From assembly GCA_023014335.1 (NCBI GenBank), contig JAECYW010000026.1:434001-498000 (forward strand): a stretch of DNA of 64,000 bases. Direction: 5' to 3'. The stretch comes from Galerina marginata (lineage: Eukaryota; Basidiomycota; Agaricomycetes; Agaricales; Galerinaceae). Below, one piece after another: positions 35,931 through 47,000 of the stretch (the stretch's first letter is position 1; every line of letters starts with the position of its first letter). The translations under genes and the position numbers were made by a program. The notes beneath the pieces are model-generated. The model saw only the letters and a list, made by a program, of their open reading frames with translations. It made no database searches and had not been told where the DNA came from.

Positions 35931-36589
35931 GAATCTAGAGTCGGAGGATCAAAATAGGAAACTGGGTGCGTGTCATTCTCCTCTGAAGTCTATCTTAGCT
36001 TACTTTTTGTGCCTCTCAGTGTTCGAGTGCTCATGTCACTGCGGCTAGGAGTTGTCATGATCACTAAAGTTCCTACATTCCAGTACCGGCCTTATTTAAT
36101 TTTTGAATCCGACGCCCTACCCGGGTAATGCAAAGTCAAATATATTTCCGATAGAAGGCCCTATTTGCTGGTGCTATTCCTCACCACCGTTTGCCGAACA
36201 CCACCATGCCATTTCTTTCAAGACCAGAGCTCGGAAGCAGGCTCACAAGCGGGCTCACGTGTAAGAAAGTGGGTTAGGAACGGTTGATTGATTTTCTTTT
36301 CTTTTCCAGCATACTCGAGAGTCGACCAACCAACCGCTTTGGTGTTCCATCGATTAATCAATGTACCTTTTACTGTCATCCAAATCGTCTGCTCACCCCA
36401 TCGTTCGCACTGATGTCCTCGTACTTGCATCAACTGCAGTGCGGTTGCGTTAAATAAAGAACTTTCTTCTCTTCACGAACTTGGCGACGGCCGTGTCCTC
36501 TGACATGAAGTCTAAAGCCTCAAGGCATGTCATATATAGTGCCGACATATTCCTTAATGTCGAATTCTTTTGACATATATATCCGCCGT

Positions 36590-37212
36590 AGGAAAGCCAC
36601 GCGACCTTGGAACGCGCAGAGGAACTGAAACTGCGAATCAAAAAGCTAGTGACGATTTTAGTTGACGAATTGAAGGAGAAGGGGGCAAGTAGAAGCTAAA
36701 ACAGGATGTCTGTCCTCTCTTGGGGTAAGATACTGTTTGTGCTCACAAAAGTTCGTCTAAATGCGCTGTTCAGGAATCTGAAGTATGTTCAAATGAAACT
36801 TAACGACCTCGGATCCCAAAACACACTTCTGCTAATCGTCTTCCGAGGCATTAACGAAAGCAAAGTCAAGAAGTGTCTGAGTCACTTAGACAATTCGCTG
36901 GCGAATTTCAGTGTAAGTAAATAACGAACATCGTGGCCTTGGGCTAAGTTGATCGCTTTGCAGCTGGTGCTCCAGATTAACGACACCAAACTCCTTGATC
37001 GGCTGGTTCCAATCAAGCCACCAGCAAACGCTAGACGACGTGAAATCTGGGTTGGACGATCTCAAAGTCTGCTCAAAGAACGCCTGCCAGAGCTTGGACC
37101 GGGCAACTCCTCATCATCCCAACATCGAAGCCGTGCGGCGATCCCCGTCAATTCTGGTAACTTATCTTTCACGGTCGCAAACCACTCGTTGATCAGCTCG
37201 TTCGGATCCTAA
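36590..37212 (+). pseudogene. MLKL-N-terminal-like helical domain relic
   Basis: Plus-strand segments read ATLERAEELKLRIKKLVTIL then VDELKEKGAS, followed (after a TAA and a frame change) by FVLTKVRLNALFRNLKYVQM, FRGINESKVKKCLSHLDNSL and, beyond a GTAAGT..TTGCAG intron (about 36913-36963), LVLQINDTKLLDRL. This heptad-rich pattern fits the four-helix MLKL-like N-terminal domain (cd21037 type) common in agaric proteins, where it often precedes kinase or NACHT modules. No effector module follows. The stop and shift suggest a pseudogene, though an unseen intron could explain them. Confidence 0.42.
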
Positions 37213-37679
37213 CTCCACATTCACAGTACACCTTTCTGGAATAGCTAAGTGACCTTCCCCTTCTCTCCCAGACTCACAGTCTCGAAAGTTAACTACTATT
37301 CTCCAGGCCTTGTGGAAAAATCGTCTGATATTCCGGGAACTGATGGTGGTTCGTTGTACTTTGCAATAACCCAGCTTCCCTTCGTCTCTAACTTTATCTG
37401 GAACCTTCACAGGATTTTTTATTCGTTCTCGTTCATTTCCCTCTTCGTATTTTCCCAATTCTCTCATTTCTGAGGTCAACATCAAACTTTGTTTGTTCAT
37501 TAGGATAACGTATACTTTATCTCTTCCGCCGAACTCAAGGTTACAAGGAAGGTACGCGACCTCCTATCCTGGAGGGCGATTTCAACTGACATCGCACGAC
37601 ATTGATCCAGGTTTTAATTGGTTGTTAAACCGTCGGAGGCCTCTGTTTTCCAACCGTCGTTCCCAACGTCACCTTTCTG

Positions 37680-38030
37680 ATATTCCGCGAAATCATGGTG
37701 CTTGTCACGAAGACCTGGACTGTAGGGATGAAATTGGCGGTATCAGCCTTTGAATGGTCCAGTTTACGAATAAACGAACAATCGAAACACAATTTATCAA
37801 AACCGTTTATAACACCTTTCATAACAATTCCTGGACTTGAACCTTCATGCGGAACTTTCCGCTTTAAATTTTCCAGCTCGCCCATTGCCCATACCTGGTA
37901 GAACTGAAACTGATTCGGGTAACAGTGGAAGCTATACGCCCGCTCAACGCCATAGACATTGACCGTTCCTTACGCCCTTGACTCCAGAAATTTACTCGAA
38001 TCCAGTGGAGACACGATTCGAATAGCGTAC
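37680..38030 (+). pseudogene. F-box-like LRR gene, pseudogene part 1
   Basis: Closely matches codons for EIMELVTKTWTVGMKLALSA through the CGDTIRIL region of the intact minus-strand gene at 62256-63593, but with multiple indels and without the N-terminal F-box. The match stops at about 38030, where satellite sequence starts. The rest resumes at 40690. Confidence 0.75.
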
Positions 38031-38089
38031 TAATTGTCAAACACAAAAGAGGGAGAAGAAGTTGCAAAAGAACACGAGCCTAATTAGCA

Positions 38090-40450
38090 CTGGGAGCACA
38101 AAGGGCACGAGAAGGTCGCGGAACCGTGATCACCCCAAAAGGTAGGACAATGCCTGTCTTCTCCACAGGCGACGCTGTCCATATTTACATCCCCAGCATT
38201 TCAGATTTTTGTGGCTCAAAGCCAAGGCATATTTCAGCCAGGCACACCAGAAAAATCAAATGCATGGTAGCGGACAGCGTGACCATTTGAGAGCGAAGGG
38301 AGAGGTGATAGGGATGACGTCGGCGGTTTCAAGGAAAGAGACGAAGATCCAGCCTGCACGAGTATGGAGTTGACAATGATGAGAAAATGATACAGTAATG
38401 ATTAGAGTATTGTCCGGTCGTCCCACACGATGCCCCATTGGCGCCGCAAGAGAATCTCAAAGGCAGCGTGTCCATCTCCAGAAAAAAGGGCGAATGGAGA
38501 GGAGACGGCGACGAAGGCACGGGTTCATAGAGGTGGTGATGAATGTAATGGCATACCGTTCAAAAGGTGCTGGTGCGTTGCAGAACAGTATAGGGGGCGA
38601 TTAATCTCAGACCTGGGTAACATGGAATCAGCTTATTTGTAGAAAAAAAGTTAAATGGAGAGTGTGTGCTTACTAGTTGTTTTGAGGTTGCTGCTGCTGC
38701 CCTTGTCTCGGTTGGGATAAAAAACTGCAACCTTAACGGTTCGCATAAGAGCGTGAGCATAACACGGAACGCAAGACGCAGGAATCGCAAAAGATCGCGG
38801 AGCCGTGACGATCACAGCCCATCTTCTCTACAGGCGACGCTGCCTGCCTATATAACAAACATGAGATTTTGCGGGTGAAAGCCGAGGTATGTTATAGCCT
38901 GGCCGACCAGAAAAATCGGATTCAAGGCAGTGAGACAGCGTGTCCATTTCGAGAAAACGAGGGCGGATGGAGCCCGGAGAGCTGGCGGAATTGATAGGTC
39001 GGGTTCAAGAAAAGAAACCATGAACCGGCCTGGGAACGAGAAGCTATGGTGATCGCAGCTTCCATTCTGCGAATGTACGTATCATCCCCAACGAACGGAC
39101 AAGAGAGGCGGAGTAATGCCTTTCTTCTCTAGAGGCGACACTGTCCAACTGTCACGAGGACATTGTGAGATTTTCATGGGTTAGATATCAAAGCGGAGGC
39201 ATGTTATAGCCTAGAAACCACGAAAATCAAGTCTGAGGCAGCGGGACAGTGTGTCCACCTCAAGAAAAACGAGAGCAGAAGGAGAGGAGCTGGGTTCAAG
39301 GAAAGTAACAGATGATTCAGCCTGCTCGAGGTGGAGTTGACGGGATGAGAAAACGAAATGGAAAGATTATTGTCGTAGCCGTCCTGCATTAACTACGGGA
39401 TAAAGGTCGAGCGATGTCTGTCTTTTCATGGTCCAACGCTGCCCGCGCCTTCTCAAGTAGAACACAAATATTTTTGTGGGTCAAAATCGAGACATGGTGC
39501 ATGCTCCGACTTGATACCAGAAAAAGCGTGATGAGTTAAGGCAGCGGGCAAGCGTCTCCGTCTAGTAGAAAGACCGGTCGAGATACAAGGAAAGGGAAAG
39601 GAGCACGGTGAGGAAATGTTTGGAGACCTGTCGGGGGGTAGATAAATTTACAATTTGCGTATTAGAGCGAGGGCTTGGATGTGAACGTACCGTCGGATGA
39701 TGATCACGCGTTGCAGAACTGCACAAGGGGGAAATTGACCTCAGACCAGTGTGATATTGAATTAGCTTGTTCATAGAAAGAGAATTGAATGGAGAGAGCG
39801 TACTTACTATTTCGAGTTTGCTGCCCTTGTCTCATTTGGGCTAGACATGCCGCAACGGTTTAAATAAGCGCACGAGCACGAGAAGAACGCAGAACGCAGA
39901 ACACAGGAATTGCAAAAAGCACGAGAAGGTCGCGGTACTATGATGATAACAGCCCATTTTTTCTACAGGCGGCGCTATCGGCCTCCATAACAACTTGAAA
40001 CACTAAGATTTTCGTGGATCGAAGCCGAGGCATGTTTTAGCCTGGCACACCAGGATAATCAAGTCCAAGGCAGCGAGACAGACAGCATGTCCATCTTGGA
40101 AAAAAATGGCGGAAGGAGAGGAGATGGGAATGAAAGGGCGGGTTCAAGGAAAGAAACAACAATCCAGCCTGCATGGGCAAGGGAATGAGAAAAAAGATAT
40201 GGGAAGGACTATCGTCCTAGTCAACTCGCATTCACTGCGGGAACAAAGGTCGAGCGATGCACGTCTTTTCGTGGTTTGGAGGCAACACTGTCAAGCGACG
40301 CAATGGCAAATGCAGAAGAGATTTTCATGGGTCAAAGCCGAGGCACGGTATGGCCTGGTACCGCAGGGAAATCTCAGAGGCAGCCGGACAGCGTGTTCAT
40401 CTCGAGAAAAAAAGCGGGTGGCTGAAGAGGAGCGGGTGCAAGGAAAGATG
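38090..40450 (+). repeat. Satellite array, plus orientation
   Basis: Six irregularly spaced units, anchored near 38210, 38880, 39175, 39480, 40010 and 40325. Each carries AGATTTTCGTGGGTCAAAG (or variants), then GCCGAGGCATGTTATAGCC, and ends ACCAGAAAAATC. Around each anchor lie ACGCTGTC and GACAGCGT arms (for example 38172-38179 and 38273-38280). A second sub-block (GACCTGGGTAACATGGAATC, then TGAGAAAACG) recurs at about 38610 and 39760, giving a higher-order period of roughly 1.1 kb. There is no open gene. The array points the opposite way to the one at 44-50 kb. Confidence 0.8.
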
Positions 40451-40580
40451 AGAACGAGATGGATTGATTATCAACCTGAAGGGCTTTCACGTGGGAACGA
40501 CGAATTTGCTAATCAACACTTCAGATCTCCTCCATCGGCCTGATAGCCGTCCTCGACCCCAAAAGAAAGCCTCTGATGAC
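40440..40580 (+). pseudogene. apm1 promoter and first codons, duplicated fragment
   Basis: Reads CTAATCAACACTTCAGATCT, then CTCCATCGG, then CTGATAGCCGTCCTCGACCC. This corresponds to the sequence just upstream of, and the first ten codons of, the apm1 gene (start 43972, minus strand). The ATGGCC start is lost. The fragment lies at the end of the plus satellite array, exactly as at the true gene. Confidence 0.7.
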
Positions 40581-40689
40581 TTGCAGATTTTGCCCTTTAA
40601 AAACACCAATGGTGCGATCCCTTGGCCGTATAGATACTATTTTGTTCAATCGGAGCGATTCAGCGGGCATAGCTCGGAGCCTGCAACTG

Positions 40690-41512
40690 TGAGGGAGATG
40701 ACCGGAGACCTTATGCCCTCGACTCCGGAAATTTACTTTCCAATCCTGTAGAGCCTCAATTCGAATCCTAACAACGCTATGTCAACTTTAGCTATTTGTA
40801 ACACCTTTCCGTTTCCGGCTGCCTCTCCGATGAACTGAGCGACATCGAGCTCATTCACAACGCTTTTTCCAAGTTCCAGCTTGCTGGATCATCTGCACCT
40901 TGATCTTGGTAAGCCCAGAAGGTCTGTGAAACATTTTTTTTTCTAACCAAGAACCCCTACTCTTACGGACCAACTCGGACTCGAACTCGGAGACGGACTT
41001 GATCTGCACGATTCCTCCAAGATCCCCAACCTCGCCTTTTTGTCCATATCCATATCCGCAGTAGACCTCGACGATGTCGACGAAGACTCCTTCATCACGA
41101 TCGATGTATGCAACCTACTGCGTACAATACCTAGCGAACGCCCAAAGATTGAAACAATAGCCGTGGGCTTTAAATTCAGAGGAGATCTGGTCGATCCCTT
41201 GAGTCTTGCGGCGTACTTGGAAAAACTTGTTATACAGTATGTAGGGACAGGGGGTCCTCTCTCTCCTGTCAATGTGCTAACAAAATTGGCAGAACGACAC
41301 GGGGAACCTCTGGTGGTATAATTCAGGTTAGATAATTCATTGGAATATGACCTCGGATCTGGAGGAGGAGGAAATAGGGGAATGACGGAATACGGAGGAT
41401 GTGGGGTGTGGGTTGCGATTCGAGAATCTGGAGCTCATTGACACGAGTTTGTTGAGTTCAAACCTTTAAATCTGTCTGGAGTATGACTACGAAGGGAGCT
41501 TTACACGCTGAG
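40690..41512 (+). pseudogene. F-box-like LRR gene, pseudogene part 2
   Basis: Continues the pseudogene of 37680-38030: CTCGACTCCGGAAATTTAC, then SSLDHLHLDLG-like sequence, a decayed intron with a TTTTTTTTCTAACCAAG tract, then DGLDLHD, ISAVDLDDVDEDSFI, DVCNLLRTIPSERPK and GDLVDPLSLAAYLEKL. The C-terminal ELIDTSLLSSNL region contains a shift and a stop. About 60 bases at 40708-40765 repeat the end of part 1 (37965-38025), so the satellite array sits between two copies of the same short piece. Confidence 0.75.
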
Positions 41513-41860
41513 CGCTGAATATTAATGGCTGCGTCATTCTACAGGTATAGTTCTGTCTGCTTAACCATGATGGACGGTTGTTAAATAAAATCCACTAAAA
41601 ACTATGCGAGTCCGGAGTCCCTGGACCACTGGACCACTGGGGAATATCCAACTATATCCAAGTTGTAGATGAGAAGGCTCAAACATACGCTCAGCTCTCG
41701 ACTCAGACCACCTAGACAGGGGACGGGCAGCATTGGCATTGATCTACCTACATCTACACGCGAATTCATCTGAGATCAACGAAGTTCTGATCATAGCAGG
41801 ATGTATACTTCGCTCATACTTGAAGATCCTTCAGAGGACTACATCAGCAAAACGGCAATT

Positions 41861-42091
41861 TAGTTTCCGGTTTTTGCCGGTTTCTTGGCTTTCTGGGTTT
41901 TCGGAAACCTGAGAAACCTGGAAAGGGAAGTTATACTACATTTAGAAAAGGGTCGAGTCAGGGTTGGAAAGGGCTGGAATAATCGGTGCGAGAGGTTTCC
42001 TGAAATGGGGACATAGGTTCCCGGGTTTCCAGATTCCACGGTTTTTGACGGTTTTTGGCGGTTTTTTAGGTTGAGAAACCCGTGGAAACTA
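41861..42091. mobile_element. Candidate short MITE with TAGTTTCC ends
   Basis: Starts TAGTTTCCGGTTTTTGCC and ends CCCGTGGAAACTA, giving imperfect inverted ends TAGTTTCC(A)CGG. The inside is made of CGGTTTTTGxCGG words. The flanking 8-mers do not match, so integration is not proven. It lies about 190 bases 3' of the apm1 stop. Confidence 0.4.
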
Positions 42092-42282
42092 AAATGCTCG
42101 AATACTGATGTATAAAGGACTGACAAAAGGGAAACGGATTCGACGTCTCCGAAGAAGGTACTTCTTATTCCTAGTTCTACCCCGCCGTTATCCACACGAA
42201 AAAGCAACACAACCTCGACCGCCAATAAACTGGGAAGAATCTAGACTCCGAGTGTACGAGTACGAGAGGATAGGATATCTAG

Positions 42283-43972
42283 CTATATAGGCATGATCGG
42301 GGCGCTGCCTTTTTCCGACGCCGTGCGTAAACTGCGATAAAAAGAAAAAAGAATGTGATCAGTATCAGTTGGTGTTTTTTGCGAGGGGTAGCGGGGAACA
42401 AGGTCAAGAACGAAGAAAGCCCAAACGGCGGACGAAGAACGACGAAGGAAAAAACCCTCCCCAAAAAAACCAAAACGCACCTATAATCATCCCCATTCTG
42501 CGTAATATACCTCACCCACGGTAACGCCTGATACCCGCTCTTCTCCACTATCTTGAGATACCTGACCTGGATGCCTGAGACTGTGAAGTACGGTATCTCG
42601 AATTTTACGGTGATGGGGGCGCGTTTTTCGATGTCTTGTTCTATGTGGGTTGGGGTGAGTAAGAGGAAGGAGGGGAGGCAGAAAGGAAAGGAACAACGAA
42701 CCGCTCCTAACACTAGGCAACCCAAAATGCGCCCTCATCAAAAACTCCCTACTCCCCCCCAACTGCTTAATCTTCCACACAAAAGCGCTCTTATCCGGCT
42801 TATACTGCACGCTCCCCGTGCTCGCCCTAAACCTCGGACTATCCGCATCGTCCGGCACGCTCACATACACCTCCACATTATTAGCTGAACTCCTCCGTTT
42901 AAACTGGGCTTTAACTTTCACCATGTATTCAATGCGCGAGCCCCGGTGCGATTCGACGGCGGCTTCGACCCAGATGAGGGGCTTGACGGGGGTGGATAGG
43001 CGGTAGGACATGAGCTCGAATTCGCCGTCTGGGGGATGAAGGAGATTGTGCGGTCGTTTTCGAAGCGGGAGAGGCGCACGCATTGGTGGAATTTGACGTC
43101 TTCCATTTCGATGGCTTTGCCGCGGGCGGCTGGGGTGGGGTGGGGTGGGTTGGTTAGCGGGGGAAAAGGGGGAAAGGGAGAGGAGGGGAAGGGGGACGTA
43201 CTTCGACCGGTGCTTTCGAACATCACTTTGTCGTTTAGCCCGAGACGCAGCTCGGGCATTCCTGAGAGGTAGCATTTCATCTTGACGGCTCCTAGGATCT
43301 CCGACCTTACCACATTCCCATTCGCATTGACCTACGCCCAACAATCAGCGTGAACCACAAAGAGAAAAAGCAAAGCTACTCACCAACATATTCACACTCT
43401 CAATAACATCCAAAAACACCTCATTCTTCCTATACCTAATCCCCTCCGTGCGCCACGACACCGCATTCGTCACCGCCATCGGCGGCCTCACCTGGATCTC
43501 CAGCTTATGGCTCTCCTGCGTGATGTACTCCTGCAGGATCTTGCTCTCCGTCGTCTGCGGGTACCCGAAGTCCATCATCTCGTCCATGAGCTCGTAGATG
43601 ATGACGAAGTTGTCCCGGATGGATTCTTCTTCGAGCTCTTTGAAGTATTCGACGAGGACTTGGGTGAGGCGGTGGAGGAAGATGATGATTTCGGAGGCGT
43701 TGGAGTTGCGTTTGGATACGGCGAGGACTGCGTTGAGTTAGAGACAGATTCAAAGGGAGAGAGGGAGACGTACGGTAGAGGTTGGAGTGCCGGATGTGCA
43801 TGTAGTTGATGCCCTGGCTGGAGAAACACGGCGTCACTTGCTGTCCTTCCTCCTCGATCTCGAGGATGAGCGGGAGGAAGCGTTCGACGTAGGACGCGGG
43901 CACATCGTCGCGGTATGAGCGTTGGATCAAGGGCTTGCCTTTCAGGTCGAGGATGGCTATCAGACTGGCCAT
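42283..43972 (-). CDS. apm1: AP-1 clathrin adaptor complex medium (mu) subunit
   Basis: Starts at ATG 43972 (MASLIAILDLKGKPLIQRSY). Exons 43972-43774, 43727-43384, 43331-43202, from 43129, then a C-terminal exon with RAPITVKFEIPYFTVSGIQ and a last short exon ending SLRTASEKG to a stop at 42283. Both halves are present: the longin-like N-terminal domain (FSSQGINYMHIRHSNLY, FGYPQTTESKILQEYIT) and the mu-homology domain (VNANGNVVRSEILGAV, FELMSYRL, YLKIVEKSGYQALPWVRYIT). AP-1 sorts cargo between trans-Golgi and endosomes; mu binds tyrosine-based signals. One anomaly: at about 43031-43035 a run of five C is one base short for ...SFIPPDGEFE, so the frame breaks in exon 4 unless this is an assembly error. 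Upstream sequence is satellite from about 80 bases before the start. Confidence 0.88.
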
Positions 43973-44059
43973 GGCTGTGTGGGGGATGGAGGAGATCTGA
44001 AGTCTTGATTAGCAAATGTCGTTCGGGACGGGAGTTCAATTTTGTTCCCACAGTATAAT

Positions 44060-47000
44060 CATTCCATCTCATTCCCATCTTTCCTTCCCTTCGTCCCCGT
44101 CCGCCCTCGCTTTTTCGAGATGAACACGCTGTCCCGCTGCCTCTGAGAGTTTCCTGCGGTCCCAGGCCATAACGTGCCTCGGCTTTGACCCGTGAAATTC
44201 TGTATCTGAAAGGCCCCATCTGACAGCGTTGCCTCCAAACCATGAAAAGACGTGCATCGCTCGACCTCTGTGAATGCGGGACGTATACGTATACGACGAT
44301 AATCCTTCCCATATCGTTTCTCTCATTCCCTTACCCGTGCAAGCTGGATCGTTGTTTCTTTCCTTCAACCCTCCCCTTCTTCCCTTCTCCTCTCCTTCCG
44401 TTCCGCTCTCATTTTATCCAGATGGTCACGCTGTCTCGCTCCCCTGAATCCGATTTTTCTGGTGTGCCAGGCTACAACCCGCCACGGCTTCGTTCCATGA
44501 AAATCTTCTGTTTGTGATTGCAGTGGACAGCGTCGCCTGTAGATATGATACTAATAGGCATCATTCCCCCTTTCTTGTCCGTGGTTTTGTTGACGATACA
44601 ACCCCTCCTCCTCTCGTCGGCCTTCGACTTTCTCAAGCTGGCCACGCTGTTCCACTGCCTTGGAGATTCTCTTGCAATACAAGGCTACACCATGCCTCGG
44701 CGTTGACGCATGAGAATCTCCCACATTTCCAGCACACTACCACTGGACAGCGTCGCCTGTAGAAAAGCGACTAGGACCATAATCGTTCCATATTTTCTAC
44801 TCTGTTGGCCCTCGTTTTTATCGACATCGCCACGCTGTCCTGCCGCCTTGGACTTGATCTTCCTGGTCTGCCAGGCTACAAGAGCCCTCGGCTTTGAACC
44901 ACGAAAATCTGCTCGTGATCATCAAGCGGACAGCGTCGCCTGTGGAAAAGACAGGCATCACTCCCTCTTTCTTGTCCGTTCTTTGCGGACGATACCTATA
45001 TCCGCACAGTGCAACCTATGATCATCACAGCTCTGCAGACTTCTCGGGCCTTAAACACGCTGAATCGTCATTTCCTTCCTTAAACCCAACCTGCCCAGGC
45101 CCTCGCTTTTCTTCGAGAATGCCACGCTGTTCGCTGCCTCGGACTTGATTTTCCTGGTGTGTCAGGCTATAACCCACCTCGGCTTTGCCCCACGAAAATC
45201 TGGCGCATAGTTGTTATGCAAGCGGCAGCGTCGCCTCTAGAATAGATGAGCCGATTGTCACAGTCCCACAACCTTCTCGTTCCTTTGGCGGTTACCAAGT
45301 TCTGCGTCGTTCTGCGTTGTGCTCGTGCTCTTATCCGAACCGTTACGAATTCTAGCCCAACTGGGATGTGGGCAGCAACTTCACAACAACTAGTAAGCAC
45401 CCCTCTCCCCATTCAACTCTCTTTCTTCAAACGAGCTAATCCAATAACACCCTAGTCTGAGGTCTCGTTCCCATCTTTCCTTAAACCCTCCCCTTTCTCC
45501 TTCCGTCGGCCTGCGCTTTTCTCGCGATGAACACACTGCCGCGCTGTTCCGCTGCCTCTAAGATTTCCCCAGTGCCAGGCAATAACGTGCATCGCCTTTG
45601 ACCCATGAAAATCTGTATGCTCGCCCACAGGACAGCGTCGCATCCACTCGAGTAGACTATGACGAGACGGGCATCGCTCGATCTTTATCCTGTATTTGAT
45701 GCGGAACGGCTACGATGATAATGTTTCCCTTATCATTTTCTCATCCCTTTACCCGTGCAAGCTGGATCACGTCTCTTTTCTTGAACCAGCCACTTTGTCC
45801 TCGTCTCGTCTTGTCTCCATAATTCCTCGCTTTTCTTCAAAACGGACACGCTGTCCGCTGCCACACACTTGATCTTCCTGGTCTGCCAGGCTACAATAAG
45901 CCTCGGCTTTGAGCCACGAAAATCTAGAACGTTTGTTCTGGATGACAGCGTCGCTTATAGAGAAGAAAGGCGCGTCTTTGTCTTTGGGGCTGATACGTAC
46001 ATTCGCAGAGTGCAAGCTATGATCATCAGCTTCACAACTTCTCATGCCTTAAAAGGCTGGATCGTCGCTTCTTCCCTTGAGCCCGACCCGTCATCCCCAT
46101 CTCCACTCCATATGCTCTCATTTTCTCAAAATGGACACGCTGTTCGCTGCCTCGAATCCGATTTTCCTGGTGTGCCAGGCTATAACCCGCCTCGGCTCTG
46201 AGCCACAAAAATCTCATCCATATAGGTTATGCCAGCGGGCAGCGTCGCCAGTAGAAAAGGTGAACCGATTGTCACAATTTCGCGACCTTCTCCGAGTCGT
46301 GCCTTTTGCGATTACCGCGTTCTGCTTGTGCTCTTATGCGAACCGACGCGATGCTCTATCCCAACTGGGATGAGGGTAACAACCTCGATATAACTAGTAA
46401 GCACCGCTCTCCCCATCCAACTCTCTTTCTCTTCTCATGAGCATTCGGACTCAACTCGTCTTTCGGAACCGGCACTATACTCTTTGCCTTTCTCAATTTC
46501 CAGTCGCATTTCGGTAATCTAGCGTACATAAGTAGGTTACATCATACGATTCCTCTGTATTAACCTCGTGTACGCCTCAAGGAATTTACCAACCATCATC
46601 TGTTAGAATCAGGAGCGAGAGAACTGTACTACCAGCTGCTTCGTTCGTGACCTAAGAGAGTAGTTAGAAGAATCAAGAATCCTAACTTATCTTGTCAACA
46701 TACCTCGAGGATAACCTTGGGAATGGAGATCACCGAAGGCCTGGGCAATCAGGCTAGCCATGGCAATGGGATGGTTGGACTCGGAGGATCCGGGCAGAAG
46801 AGAGCGTTGATTAGGAAATGTCATTCAGGACGGGAGTTCAATTTTGTTCCCACAGTGAAAAGACGATAATCATTCCATCTCGTTCTCATCTTTCCTTGCA
46901 CCCACTCCTCTTCAGCTGCCCTTTTTTTTCTTGAGATGAACACGCTGTCCGGCTGGCTCTGAGATTTCCCTGCAGTACCAGGTCAAAATGTACCTCTGCT

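Noticed and set aside
42487..43344. Long minus frame (285 codons) over apm1
   Set aside because: It mixes real apm1 exon sequence with out-of-frame intron and exon; the apm1 exon model explains the conserved parts.
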